Shown piece after piece: positions 22,961 to 33,702 of a stretch of 64,000 nucleotides of DNA. Origin of the DNA: Gadus chalcogrammus (lineage: Eukaryota; Chordata; Actinopteri; Gadiformes; Gadidae). Below the pieces are notes generated by a model that made no database searches, was not told the origin of the DNA, and saw only the letters and a list, made by a program, of their open reading frames with translations. Position 1 is the stretch's first letter. Every line of letters starts with the position of its first letter. The stretch lies in the NCBI RefSeq assembly GCF_026213295.1, contig NC_079415.1, positions 25,343,612 through 25,407,611 of the forward strand, written 5' to 3'. Made by a program: the position numbers and the translations under genes.

Positions 22961-24232
22961 GCCTTCCTTGATAAAGATGGTGTCTTCAGGGTGGGAGGAA
23001 GGCTGTGCAACTCCTCTCTTCCCAACTCCATCAAGCACTCTGCAATCATTCCCAAAGATCATCACATTACAAAAATGATCATTACTCATCACCATGAAAG
23101 AATCGAACATCAAGGTAAAGGCCTCACCCTCAATGAGATCAGGTCCCACGGCTACTGGATTCCAGGAATCAACAGGGCAGTAGCATCCCACATTCATCAA
23201 TGCGTCACCTGTAGACGGCACCGGAAACCAATGGAAGAGCAAAGGATGGCTGATCTACCCCCCGAACGAGTGGAACCATCACCCCCCTTCACCTTCTGTG
23301 GAATGGACTGCTTTGGTCCATTCCTCACGAAGCAAGGAAGAAAGGAGAACAAGAGGTATGGTCTACTCTTCACTTGCTTTAGCTCCCGTGCCATTCATAT
23401 TGAGATGCTTGATGGCATGTCCACAGACGCCCTCATCAATGGCCTCCGATGCTTCATTGCTATGCGTGGTGCTGTTCGTTAGATCAAGTCCGATCAAGGA
23501 AGCGGCTTCGTTGGAGCCAAAAACGAACTTAAGGAAGCTCTAAAGGAAGTTGATGCAGACCGGCTGGCTGTATTCCTTGCTGAAAAACAATGCGACTTTT
23601 GCATGAATGCACCTTATTCAAGCCATGTCGGAGGTGTTTGGGAGAGACAGATTAGGACGGTGAGAGCCGTTCTAAGGTCCACGCTTGCTCTTTCCTCTGG
23701 AAGGCTAAATGATGCTTCACTGCGGGCTTTTCTCTATGAAGCTATGGCAATCATCAACAGTCGACCACTGACTGTTGACAACCTCAGTGATCCTCATAGT
23801 CTTGAGCCACTCACACCTAATCATCTTCTGACTATGAAAACTGAAAGGGCCTTACCACCTCCAGGCGAGTTCGTCAGAGAGGACATGTATGGCAAGAGAA
23901 GGTGGCGACATGTTCAATACCTGGCAGAACAGTTTTGGAGTCGATGGCGAAAGGAATACCTGGCCAACATCTCTCTCAGACAACGTTGGCATGCACCGAA
24001 GAGAAATCTTCAAGTTGGAGATATCGTAATGATGAAAGGAGAGGATGCACACAGGAACGAGTGGAGATTAGGTAGAGTTTTAGAAACTACTATTGACAAA
24101 GACGGACTAGTAAGGAGAGTTAAGATCTGCCTCGGTGACAGGAATCTTGGCAAGAAAGGAGAGCGTCTCCATAAGATGTCCGAAATCGAGCGCCCCGTCC
24201 AAAGGCTAGTCCTGCTATTGGAGACGAATTAA
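22960..24232 (+). pseudogene. pol: BEL/Pao copy 2 integrase and C-terminal domain
   Basis: Zinc-binding HHCC: HHERIEHQG ... CVTC. Catalytic core: FCGMDCFGPF (Asp), a TAG at 23480 just before IKSDQGSGFVGAKNEL (Asp), and SHVGGVWERQIRTVR (Glu). The C-terminal BEL domain reads WSRWRKEYLANISLRQRW and NLQVGDIVMMKGEDAHRNEW, ending in a stop at 24230-24232. One in-frame stop lies between the two catalytic Asp residues. The integrase would join element DNA to the chromosome. Confidence 0.92.
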
Positions 24233-24359
24233 ACTTGTTCTCTCTTTGCATAATTTGTTTTTTGCACCTTCATAAGGAAGGTCATTTTTTTTGTTAGAAA
24301 TCATTCGTGTTTGATGTTAACTGTATACTGTTCCATCATGTACTCATGATTGGTGGGAG

Positions 24360-25470
24360 TGTAAATAATTCTTATGAAGGTCTGTTAAAATAACCACTTT
24401 CTCCATGCTTTTATTTTGATAGTGTTTTTTGCCGTCATGGGTCTTTTATTTTGACGCAGGAAGTTTGAATCGACAGTAGGTAACTTGACTTGAAGGAGAT
24501 CGCACGGAAAGGTTAGCGCACATGTAATTACGGAAGGAATTCAGGCTACCCATGGTTGCTCTGCAAAACAATTTGTAGTAATTAATAAGCGCCTAGCTGG
24601 AATGGGAACAAGGTATTGTGTGTTTAATTTGTTTAAGACTTTATATTACTTAAAATGTGTTTAAATGTGTTGTTGCTTGTGATGACGCGGCTATTGGCGC
24701 GTCCTCACGCGTCCGTATTGAGGCCGCACCGGGGCATTTATCTGACATGCAAGAGTAATCACCAGTAATCAAGTTTCTGCATATTGTTTGGGGTTTGTTG
24801 AATTATGCGATTGTGGGGCGGGTTCGCTTATTGAGTGGTAAAAAGGAGAACTGCTCATGCCGTTGTCAGCTGTGCGATCCATGCGGCTTCTAGGAAGCGC
24901 GCGCCCGACTGGGGACAGCTATATGGTGCGGGGCGTGCGCGAGTGACGCCGTAGTTTTTGCTTCACCACTGCCTTTTTGTGCTGATCCTAAGCAGTGGTG
25001 GGATCCAGTGGTCCGCTAGAGTCGGCACTCAAGCACAGAATGTCCCAACGGACGCGGAAAGGCTCTGCTACGGCGCAGAGAGCAACCAACACCGTTGCAA
25101 CGTCAGCCGCCCCGTCGGCGCCCTCTTCAGCTCTGGTTGGGGACACCCAGCCCAGGCCACATTCAGCCCCCCCAAGCTAGGCCATGTGCTCTCTGTATAT
25201 GCTCTGTTATGTGAGAAGAAAATGGAAATAAAAGTAGTTTTTGCTACACCACTGCCTTTTTGTGCTGATCCTAAGACCGCTCGACATTCTACCCCTTGAC
25301 ATTGCTGTACAGCCGTGCAAATGTTATCTTCATGGCGATAGTTGTATATGTGTAAGAGCTAATTAATGTTATTTATCTGTCCTGTAGCTCTTACGGTGTT
25401 TATGAAGAAAGATGTGAAGAAAGGAATATTTATGCTCAAAATAAGGCTGACGGCTGAACGTAAATAAAGG
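24360..25470 (+). repeat. BEL copy 2 3' LTR, interrupted by a solo LTR
   Basis: Starts TGTAAATAATTCTTATGAAGG right after a purine-rich GGTGGGAG tract and follows the 5' LTR at 9620 with few differences, including the AATAAAGG end. It stops matching at 25470, directly after the poly(A) signal; the expected U5 part is absent. A 624-bp foreign LTR sits at 24678-25301. Confidence 0.9.
24678..25301 (+). mobile_element. Solo LTR with 5-bp duplication TTGCT
   Basis: Starts TGTGATGACGCGGC and ends ACCCCTTGACA, i.e. TG...CA, with TTGCT on each side (24673-24677, 25302-25306). It has a GGAAATAAAAG poly(A) signal near 25226 and an internal direct repeat of about 38 bp with CACTGCCTTTTTGTGCTGAT (24954 and 25239). 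The parent family is not recognisable from an LTR alone. Confidence 0.9.
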
Positions 25471-25549
25471 ATTTCAAGTAATTTTCAAGTAAAATTACAC
25501 CGTCAGAGCCAGAGCGTCAGACTGGGCTGTTCTCAGCATACCGCAAAAA

Positions 25550-25810
25550 AATTAAGAGGGTTCAAGTTCCAGTCCCCAAATTCAGTTGAACCACTACCTG
25601 GACATTTGTGATGGACAGAGCTGCCTTCAGTTTTGGGCCATGAACAGGCGCACCCTCCCCTCTTTGTTCAAGGTGGAGGTAAGAGTTATGGCAGTCCCTG
25701 CATCAAGTGCACCTGTTGAACGTGTGTTCAGCCATGGTGGGGTGATAATCTGACCCCATCATTCAGAACTCGGTGACAAAGTACTGTCAAATAATTTATT
25801 TTTGCAAATG
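25550..25810 (+). pseudogene. hAT transposase C-terminal remnant (8-bp hAT)
   Basis: The frame reads LNHYLDICDGQSCLQFWAMN, PSLFKVEVRVMAVPASSAP, VERVFSHGGVII, stop, PHHSELGDKVLSNN. The segment PASSAPVERVFS with the following LGDK is the hAT dimerisation signature of BED-type transposases. A TGA at about 25750 and missing upstream exons make it a relic. The same region, shorter, survives in the second copy at 48205-48320. Confidence 0.8.
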
Positions 25811-26441
25811 CAATGCATTGTAAGTTGATGTACGTTGTGAGGAGGCAGCAAGATTGCTACCAGCTTTCAGGCTTGTGTATTACTATTTCCCCTTCCTACA
25901 GTATGTGTATGTGATATTACTTTTGAAATATTCATTTTTTTCATGTCTGATGCCATGTGTTGCAAATAATATTCTACAACATGTAGGGAGATTGAGTGAT
26001 TGACTTGAACTGTTCTCGTATACAGCCACCTAGATGTTCTATTTGATTCTGTTCATAGGTTGGAGGTAATGATCATAAAAACATTTTCAAACTATTCACA
26101 TAATGGTTTTGGAATGTTTTGAATAGTTTGAGTTATTGTTATTGTTAAGACATTGTCATTGTTAATGTTGAAATAAAACTAAACTTATGAACCACTCTCT
26201 TTACCGATTTTTAAATGTGGAAACTGGGTTAGATCATCAGATTTTTGAATGACTTGACTTGTGACTTGCTTGACCTGAGCAATGACTTGACTTGTGACTT
26301 GCCTGATTCTCACCACAGTGACTTGGGACTTGCTTGAGACTTGAAGGTTATGACTTCAGACTTGCTTGTGACTTGCACATGAGTGACTTACCCCCACCTC
26401 TGATAAGTACTATAACATAAATAACGTTTCATTACTATTAC

Positions 26442-26588
26442 CTCTATGGCCCTTTCCACAACTGGCAGGTTTTCAATCCACCGATGCCCACAGAATGGTA
26501 GCGGGAAGACTGAGGATTTGGTGAGGGCAATGAAGTCATCCCTCCTTGCTGGTGTGTTATGAAAAAGGTAGTGCATCCCCCTCAACAC
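26442..26588 (-). pseudogene. hAT-like transposase (23-kb element), exon before the giant intron
   Basis: Bounded by a CACCAAG acceptor and a GAG|GTAATAG donor. The frame reads VLRGMHYLFHNTPARRDDFI, VFPLPFCGHRWIENL and PVVERAIE, open throughout. It is phased to join the exon at 8961-9185. Confidence 0.75.
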
Positions 26589-27034
26589 CTTGGTGGAAGA
26601 GAGAGGAATGATGAGTTAACCGTCATCTCTGATGGAGAATGACCTTTACCCATCCATGCACACACTGATAGCACTGGCGGGACTTCTTCACTAAAATTGT
26701 TTAAAGGAGCAATATATTGCAGGCCCATTCCCCCTGTCATATCAGACTGTAAAACCAGCACCGTCCATTAGACCACACACAGTGACAGTGATATCTTTTT
26801 CTCACAGGGGCAACTTGAGTCAAGGAAGGCAAATGGGCTGTTGCCCGGGTAACCAAAGCAACATCCCTAGACTGAACGTTAATGTACATTATGTGTAAAT
26901 AGTATTAAACATCTGTAATAATCTTAAATCAAATTCATGCTCTTTTTATATTCTGTCTATTGTCCATGTGTGGAATTATTCAAATTTCCCTAGTGAAAGC
27001 AATGAAAGATTTCTCTTAGTTATAATTATCTTAC

Positions 27035-27240
27035 CTCCTCCAGTTGCCACATAGAGAATCCACATTTGAATGCGTTATGTAGGGTGTGGAGGCCACAGCT
27101 ACCCACATTCACCAGCTGGACAACACCATACTGCTCAGCGTGCTCTTGCTGTAGAAGCTCAAAGAATTTCCAATTTACATTGGGTCCATCCATGGAGATA
27201 TAGACACCATGTTCCTCAGATCCAGCTCCTCCACACACTC
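27035..27240 (-). pseudogene. hAT-like transposase, internal exon
   Basis: Starts after a TTTCTCAG acceptor with ECVEELDLRNMVSISMDGPN, continues VNWKFFELLQQEHAEQYG and VNVGSCGLHTLHNAFKCGFS, and ends at a GTAAGA donor. The MDGPNVN Asp and the SCGLHTLHNA box correspond to core hAT-type positions. No stop in this frame. Confidence 0.75.
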
Positions 27241-27750
27241 CTGAGAAAGAAGATTGATCATGATTATAATGACATGATTGCCAATGGTTCAGTTTAATTT
27301 AACATTCTGTCTGCACCCATCCTCAGTTAACATTAACTCTCTCCCTCTTCCATCCATCCACTCCCTCTCCCTTCCCTTATTTACCCATCTCTGTGCGTCT
27401 AAATAATGGGGTAGAAATGACTAGCCTACACAGCATCAATACACACACGTGTTTGAACTTAACTCACATGTTTGAACTTAACTCCTTTACTCACACACAC
27501 ATGTATAAACACAAAAACATAACACTCAAAGCTGCAAGCACTTTATATTCATCATAAAGCCACATTATACCTTATAATATGTATTTGCATTAAACATATG
27601 CAAGCACACACATTCTGACACACACACACACACACACATGTCATCATTCCCTATTTTGGGCCTACCATTATACTGAATAGGCCTGCATAATGAAATTGCC
27701 CAAATGCATATAAAGTTAACAATTAATCATTGAAAAAATGTATATTACTT

Positions 27751-28250
27751 TCTTTGAAGTGGTGCAGTAAATCTCGGGCTGTTGCGTTGCGTGTCCCATG
27801 AATTGCGAGCCCAAGTACCGGGAATGCACTAGATCCCTGACCCAATATCGGACGTGCACGTCAAGTTGCTTGCTTTTAGTGGCGTGGTTCAACGTCTCAT
27901 CAAACATCAAAACAAAATCAGCCTTGTTGACGCTGCAGATTAGCTCATTTCGGATGAAAGGCGCTAGTCCGAAGCGAGTTATATACGCCGTTTTGTCCTT
28001 TCCAGCAGTAAAGGTGCTCGCGATTTGAGAGTCAGGGAACATGAAAACCGAAGAGATCTCCTATCCCCTCATTCGAGTTGTAGGACTGGTGCTAGACCAC
28101 TGTGTTTAGAATCCACAACACCTCCGCTTTCAGTGTGGGTGTCGCACCAAATGATACCCTCAGATCAGTGCTAGCAGGGCGGACTGTCTGCGGCGGTGGC
28201 GCCGGGGCAGAGATGCAAAACGTAGAAATGGCTGGGGTTTGTGTGGCTCC
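27751..28250 (-). pseudogene. hAT-like transposase, first recognised coding exon
   Basis: Read right to left: AISTFCISAPAPPPQTVRP, VSFGATPTLKAEVLWILNTV, a TAG, HQSYNSNEGIGDLF, a 1-nt frameshift near 28045, then MFPDSQIASTFTAGKDKTAY, ITRFGLAPFI, FVLMFDETLNHATKSKQLDV (first catalytic Asp region) and HSRYLGSQFMGHATQ, ending at a GTAATA donor. One stop and one frameshift. The initiator exon is not identified; GC-rich sequence up to about 28310 may hold it. Confidence 0.75.
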
Positions 28251-28443
28251 TGGCAGAGGAAAATAGCCTCTCTACATCTCCTTCCCGAAAAGTCCCGCGA
28301 GAAAAATAAAAAATAAAATAGTCCTGCCCGACAAAGTTAAGACCTCTGAGTTATTTATTTAAGACCAGCATATTTGAGACTTTTAAAGGCCTTAAATTTA
28401 GAAAAATGAATTTAATACTATTTAAGACCTCCGCGGACACCCT

Positions 28444-30001
28444 GGGCCCTATTTTAACGGTCTGAAACGCAAGTGGGAAGCGCAAAGCGCAAGTTGCTTT
28501 GTGGGCGGTTCTACGGCGCTATCGCTATTTTACAGGCGGATAAATGACGCTTGCGCCGCGGCGCAAGTGTCAAAAGGGTTGGTCTGAAGCAGCCTAATTA
28601 CCCGTAGGGGTGGTTTGGGCGTAACGTGCAACAAACCAATGAGAGTGCCAGCTCCCATCCCCTTTAAGAGCCATGAGCGCATTTGAATCGGACGAGTTGA
28701 TATTTGACAGCGCGTCTGCAGTCTCCGAGAATTTCATACTGCAAATGGCTTAGTTTATTGCCAAATAGCCTAATATGGCATAATTCACACATGGAATATA
28801 CTGAGTCCTCAAATACATTTCGGCAAAGAAAACGTATGATAGGCTATAACATATGATATGCGGTAACTGTGGTTCTATTTAATGATATACGCAATACATT
28901 ATAAACATTGTTTCTTATCAGTATTGTATGCTATCCTAATATGCATGTGTCCCCGCGGTAATATAGGCCTACATTGCCATTGATTGTATTATGCGTTACG
29001 TTTTTAGTTTGCCCAAGTGAAGGAGTTCAAGTACCTCGGGGTCTTGTTCGCGAGTGAGGGAACTATGGAGCGTGAGATTGGCCGGAGAATCGGAGCAGCG
29101 GGGGCGGTATTGCGTTCGTTTTACCGTTGTTACGAAAAGAGAGCTGAGCCGCAAGGCAAAGCTCTCGATCTACCGGTCGATCTTCGTTCCTATCCTCACC
29201 TATGGTCATGAGGGTTGGGTGATGACCGAAAGGACGAGATAGGGAGAAGCTCAGCCATCCGTGAGGAACTCGAATTAGAGCCGCTGCTCCTTTACTTAGA
29301 AAGGAGTCAGCTGAGGTGGTTCGGGCATCTGGTAAGGATAAGAAATACCATGCAAATTAAATTTAAATGAAGTGAAATTTCGAGGTTGGAAACTGGGCGC
29401 CTTACAGAGCACACACGCGCGCCCGCATTCATTCATTATTTTTAACACTCACTCGCGGTAAAACAATGTTTTTCACAATCAAATAGGCCTACTCATCAAT
29501 CCTAAAAGTTATGGGCATGTAGGCCTACACGATGTCTGTGTCAAGAAAATATGTGTTTGCTGTACGGTGTTTGCAGATGCATTGATTTAACTACAACTTA
29601 TTACCGCTGCATCAGCTGTTCTTTCCCAAATAATTTACCAAGAATGTGCGGCTAGGTAGATGAGAGAAGCAAAGTGTATGCGCGAGGTGCACAAGCAATC
29701 CGTATGCATCGCATGCGCATGTATGCATCCGCCCTTAAAATAGCGTCTGAACAACGCGCCACTGACTTTAAACCAGGTATTTCCTGGTCAGTAGCGCAAT
29801 GGTATTCAGAGACGGCAAAATACCGTTTGCGCCAGAACACACCTCCTCCTTCCGCCGAACCGCCCCTTGCGGCGCATGATCAATCCCTAATTTACCGGCG
29901 AGTGGCGCTGGTGGGAAAAGAACGCTTTGCGCCAGTTGTAAACTAGCAACGACACATGCGCCAGTGACTAAGTCACTTGCGCCGGATGCAAGATAGGGCC
30001 C
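28444..30001. mobile_element. GGGCCC-end element, CCT duplication, in the right end of the 23-kb hAT
   Basis: GGGCCCTATTTTAACGG at 28444 and GCAAGATAGGGCCC ending at 30001 are flanked by CCT (28441-28443 and 30002-30004). The duplicated CCT lies inside the terminal CACCCTG of the older hAT-like element, so this insertion is younger. It is longer than the copy at 19752 because of a LINE fragment at about 29013-29405. Confidence 0.88.
29013..29405 (+). pseudogene. LINE reverse-transcriptase C-terminal fragment
   Basis: Translates as VKEFKYLGVLFASEGTMERE and IGRRIGAAGAVLRSF, then in a second frame ELSRKAKLSIYRSIFVPILT and YGHEGWVMTERTR, followed by QLRWFGHLVR. This is the thumb/C-terminal region of a non-LTR retrotransposon RT. 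The other copy of the host element has no such piece at the matching point (20352), so it was inserted here. The clade is not determined. Confidence 0.75.
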
Positions 30002-30005
30002 CCTG

Positions 30006-30833
30006 TGTTTGGAGCATCGTCTTCCCCTGGCTGCGCCAACTATGGCATGAAACACCTCGCCAGTCAAAATGAGAAAGAATGCCCCTCTGCAGCTAGCCTC
30101 ATCAGGAAGCATTTCTATGTTGATGATGGCCTCATAAGCCTGAAATCAGTTAGTTAGGCAATTGAGTTAGTAAAGGAAGCTCAAGCTCTGTGTGCCAAGG
30201 GAGGGTTGCACCTTCACAAATTCCTTTCCAATAACCGAGAGGTATTGGACTCCATCAACATTGAAGAACGAGCTGTAGAGGTGAAAAATGTCGATCTCAA
30301 CCATGATGAATTACCAGTGAAAAGAGTGCTTGGTGTAAGATGGAACATTGAAAGCGACAGCTTCTCCTTTAAGGTGACACTCAATGAGAAGCCAGCAACA
30401 CGACGAGGGATTCTTTCAATCGTGGCCTCTCTATACGACCCTTTAGGTTTTTAGCGCCATTCATCCTTGAGGGTAAAAGAGTGCTGCAGGAGATGTGTCA
30501 GAGAGGTACGGGGTGGGACGAATCACTGCCCAGGGCTTTGAAAGTAAGGTGGGAGACTTGGAGGAAGGAACACCTGTCAAATATTACTCTGCGTCAGCGA
30601 TGGCATGCGCGTAACTTGGATGTGGGTGACATTGTGATCATCAGGGAGGAGGACGTCCCACGCAATGAATGGAAACTTGCCAAGGTTGTCGAAGCACCTG
30701 AGGACGATGATTGACTGGTACAGAAAGTGACAGTGCAAGTTGGAGAACGGAAGTTAGGAAAAAAGGGTGAACAACCATCCATTGTTCAAAGACCCATTCA
30801 GAAGTTAGTAGTTCTAGTGAAGAGTAGCGAATA
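30006..30833 (+). pseudogene. pol: BEL/Pao copy 1, rest of pol after the 23-kb insertion
   Basis: Resumes as GASSSPGCANYGMKHLA, then HFYVDDGLISLKS (catalytic YVDD), a TAG near 30155, [40 protein letters not shown] and a stop. From WDESLPRALKVRWETW the sense jumps directly to RKEHLSNITLRQRWHARNLD, so RNase H and the integrase core have been deleted. The C-terminus NEWKLAKVVEAPEDDD, a stop and PIQKLVVLVKSSE end at 30833, next to a purine tract (AAGGGGAGAAAGG). This copy was already defective in several ways. Confidence 0.92.
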
Positions 30834-30916
30834 AGGGGAGAAAGGTCAGATATTGATTAAATGTATCCTTTCTAAGTTAAAGGTAGTCGTTATACTGTGG
30901 TTCATTTTCAAATGAC

Positions 30917-32030
30917 TGTTGGGAGGTGAATTATATTGATTAACTGTGTTGTTGAATTGTTAGTTGTGGAAAGTGGTGATCATGGTCACATGGTTCATTT
31001 TCAAATGTCAGAATGTTATGGGAAATAACAGACCAGAGCTTGGAAATTACCATTAATGAAGAGTGTAAATGTATTTCACATCTCCATTTTTGTAGCTGCC
31101 GCTCGAAATACGGCAATGCGTTACTATGGCAACACCAGAAGTAGGAGTACAAAGGTCATTTGATTTCTAACTGTTATATTATTATGTTTATTCTATTATG
31201 TTCATTTTATTCCGTTAAATAAGTTAAAGGTTGGGTATGGGATTTGCGTAACGCCAGCAGATTTTGAAAACACACAACTCAAATGGGGCTACCCCCTCTC
31301 CTTCAACGCTGACTCTGACTTCACCCATTCCAAGTACATGGACGTCGTGCAATCATGCGCGAGAGCGAGCCATTAGCTAGCTCCAGTAGCTACCGCAGGA
31401 CAACAACAAACAGAAGCTTGCTCTGGGTCACGAGCTTTGAGTACGTGCACGAAGGGGTCGCGCGGGGGGAGTGCAGTACGACCGTTTGATTGACGTACTT
31501 ACTGTCCAATGCCACTCGGTGGGTCTGGAAATCATTGGCTGGAGTTTTTCGAGCCCTGCCCGTTCCACAGATTGACTTGTTTAATTTTCATGTCAGTACT
31601 TCTAACTCAGTGGCTGTAAGTGGGTTATGATAAGGATTTCAAGTAATTTTGCAAAAATTGCCAAAAAAGAGAATTCCATACCCAACCTTTAATGATAGCT
31701 AAATACAGTTTAGTTCATGGTTCTGCTGTTAAAATGTAAATGTCTACAACAAATGGATGAAGAGGTCACTTCCTGGTTAAGCTAGATGTGACCTGGAAAT
31801 AGTAGAGGGAGCGGGAGAGGGAGCGGGAGAGAGAGCGGGAGACGAGAGGCGGTATTATTCTCAATATTGAGACATGTGTTCCCATGTATTAGTTAATCTG
31901 TGAAAATAATGTACGTGAAATGTGTTTTATTTGCTACAGTTTTCACGGTGTTCCATAACTTTGGAGAATAAACTGGCTGTGGACATCAGTACGTGGCGTA
32001 GGCCTACATCGTTTTGTAACCAGGGTAGAT
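30917..32030 (+). repeat. Probable BEL copy 1 3' LTR
   Basis: Follows pol and a purine tract; probable start at TGTTGGGAGG or TGAATTATATT (30917-30927), with GAGAATAAACTGG (poly(A) signal) at about 31961. A purine repeat of GGGAGCGGGAGA lies at 31805-31845. The matching 5' LTR was not found, so both ends are estimates. A MITE interrupts it at 31228. Confidence 0.5.
31228..31688. mobile_element. Complete TTAA-target MITE
   Basis: AGGTTGGGTATGG at 31228 and CCATACCCAACCT ending 31688 are perfect inverted ends, and TTAA flanks both (31224-31227, 31689-31692). No coding capacity. Contains TCCTTCAACGCTGACTCTGA and GTACGACCGTTTGATTGACG. It is the same family as the fragments at 9434-9619 and 47780-48200. 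TTAA targets fit piggyBac or Kolobok mobilisation. Confidence 0.9.
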
Positions 32031-32086
32031 ACAGGGCATCTTTTCCCGATTTCCAACCATGGACCTATTCCAACAGCTTCCTAGAA

Positions 32087-32530
32087 TGGCGCGGTAAAAG
32101 GGCTAAACCGCACGAAATCCGTGCGGTTTGGCAGGAATTCCGTACGGAATCCATGTATGGAAAGCCAAGAAGGCCACTAACTGGCCCTAGAATGGCGCGG
32201 TAAAAGTGCTAAACCGCACGGAATTCGTACGGAATCCGTGCGGTTTGGCAGGAATTACGTACGGTTTTTGAATGACTAATAGCCGCGGCTATTAGTTATT
32301 CACTCCGGCTATCAGGTATGCAGAACGAGCCCCTCCCTCTTTTTTGCTTGACCACTAAGTTTGAAGGCTGTCTAACCAATCAGTGAAGAGAAATACCAGA
32401 CTAAATTAACGCATTGTCGAGAGCTGCAGTGCCTCCATGTTTCGCCTTAACATAAAGCTGTGTTGTCTTTACTAGTTTCACTACAATGTAATGACCACCA
32501 CTAGCTAGTGTAAAATACATTTGTGTCTAG
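32087..32530 (+). mobile_element. Fold-back family, partial arm (copy C)
   Basis: TATGGAAAGCCAAGAAGGCC at 32154 and the following GGCGCGGTAAAAGTGC, degenerate CCGTACGG units, the CCGCGG-centred palindrome, and on to CTAGCTAGTG..TGTGTCTAGTACAGTG (32524) match the outer 460 bp of the arm starting at 33504. A second, shorter piece of the same outer sequence precedes it at 32087-32153. No partner arm in opposite orientation is adjacent, so it is a fragment. After 32530 the match stops. Confidence 0.85.
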
Positions 32531-32760
32531 TACAGTGTTACGGCTCCAGGATGTTAGCTTGCTACGTCTAGGGGGGGAAGTAGGGGAACCATAACACATG
32601 TTGCTGTTGGACTGACTGGGAGAACAATAAAGCGTTGCACGACAGCAAACTAAGTACATACGTGTATTTAGTTGACGAGTGTTCCGCCAAGGGGAATAGG
32701 GAACTATAAGCGGAGCCAAATCAAAGAAAACAAGATAAAGTGACAACTCTCTCTCTCTCT
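32531..32760. other. Unassigned stretch before LINE RT fragment
   Basis: No supported ORF. Contains AACAATAAAGCG (32625) and a short CT microsatellite at 32747-32762. It could be the LINE 3' untranslated end (LINE runs right to left) or a solo LTR, but no duplicated flank was found. Confidence 0.3.
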
Positions 32761-33497
32761 CTAGGTCGTCCTCAGACGAGCCCTCCATCGTTGCTTCCAG
32801 TCATCCCGATTCTCCATACATCTGGCCAGTTCATTGGTACTTTGCGCTCCTGCATCCTTCTTGAGTACATCCACAAATGTGAGTCTAGGACGTCCTCGAG
32901 ACCGATGCCCATGGGTTGGTTCCCACAGTACCAATTTGCTGTCTGGCAGCTCTTGGTGTCTTTGGCAGTGTCCCGCCAGTCTCATTCTCCTGGCAGCTAC
33001 TTTCTCACTCACCCTTGGTATTCCTTCATACAGGATCCTGTTGGCAACATGTGTACTCTTGCTGATGTTAAGTACTGCACGCAGCATTCTGGTGTAGCAC
33101 CCGTCTAAAGACTTCTGCAAGGTTGGCTTCAGGGACCAGCATTCGCTGCCGTAGAGGAGAATAGACTCTACCGTTGCATTGAAGAAGCTGAGTTTGATTT
33201 GACGGGGGAGGTTGGAGTTCCACACACAGGTCATGCCGTTCAGGGCCCTCCATGCGAGTGCCTTCCTCACTTTTAGGTCCTGCTCGGTTGAGTTGACCCA
33301 TGAGCCCAGATACTTGAAGTCCTCAACTTCCTTCAGCAGTGCCACCAGTTGTTGTCAGCGGTTGATACTCCGGTGAGATGTTGTAGGTGATGACCTTTGT
33401 TTTCTTGGCATTTAGCCTAAGGCCAACCTTGGCGCACTCCAGCTCCACTCTGTTCAGGAGTTCCTGTGCTTGCTCCACGTTGTTGGAGAGCAGGCTG
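32761..33497 (-). pseudogene. LINE reverse transcriptase, C-terminal half
   Basis: Minus-strand frames read DISLLSNNVEQAQELLNRVE, GLRLNAKKTKVITYNI, then after a shift LKEVEDFKYLGSWVN, LPRQIKLSFFNATVESILLY, ARRMRLAGHCQRH and RSRGRPRLTFVDVLKKDAG. It is the exact continuation of the N-terminal half at 41615-42367; the catalytic DD box was cut at DYVDDI. Non-LTR type; the clade is not certain. At least one frameshift near 33340. Confidence 0.88.
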
Positions 33498-33560
33498 ATG
33501 TCTATGGAAAGCCAAGAAGGCCACAATCCGGACCTAGATTGGCGCGGTAAAAGTGCAAAA

Positions 33561-33666
33561 CCGTACGGAAACCGTACGGATTCCGTACGGTTTCCGTACG
33601 GTTTTGCAAGAATTCCGTACGGAATCCGTACGGTTTCCGTACGGTTTCCGTACGGATTCCGTACGG
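33561..33666. repeat. Phased CCGTACGG array, left arm (9 units)
   Basis: Units of the self-complementary 8-mer CCGTACGG start at 33561, 33572, 33583, 33594, then 33615, 33626, 33637, 33648, 33659. The period is 11 bp, with one 21-bp step holding TTTTGCAAGAATT. The spacers are AAA, ATT, TTT or AAT. A palindromic site once per helical turn suggests binding by a multimeric protein, presumably the mobilising transposase; this is inference. Confidence 0.97.
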
Positions 33667-33670
33667 TTTT

Positions 33671-33702
33671 GAATGACTAATAGCCGCGGCTATTAGTCAT
33701 TC
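33671..33702. repeat. 32-bp perfect palindrome
   Basis: A perfect palindrome centred on CCGCGG with flanks CTAATAG / CTATTAG and GAATGA / TCATTC, immediately inside the CCGTACGG array. Half sites (CGGCTATTAG) repeat twice more to 33740. The same palindrome is present in the right arm at about 41377-41408. Confidence 0.95.

Larger units (their letters stand above)
9281..26402. mobile_element. hAT element, CAGACATGGGGG ends, 8-bp duplication ATAAGTAC, with nested cargo
   Basis: Begins CAGACATGGGGGACTCGAG at 9281 and ends CTTACCCCCACCTCTG at 26402. ATAAGTAC sits perfectly on both sides (9273-9280 and 26403-26410), the classic 8-bp hAT footprint. Both ends are packed with ACTTG/CAAGT-type repeats (GACTTGACTTG). 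A related 1.7-kb copy occupies 47602-49332. A remnant of transposase C-terminus survives at 25550-25810. The element carries an older TTAA-type MITE, and BEL copy 2 sits in that MITE. Confidence 0.92.

Noticed and set aside
32761..33108. Plus-strand 122-codon frame near 32740
   Set aside because: It is antisense to the LINE RT C-terminal half.
33561..33666. CCGTACGG array as a CRISPR or restriction-site artefact
   Set aside because: Spacing is 11 bp with 3-bp spacers, it occurs in both arms of a transposon with a target duplication, and a degenerate form exists in copy C.
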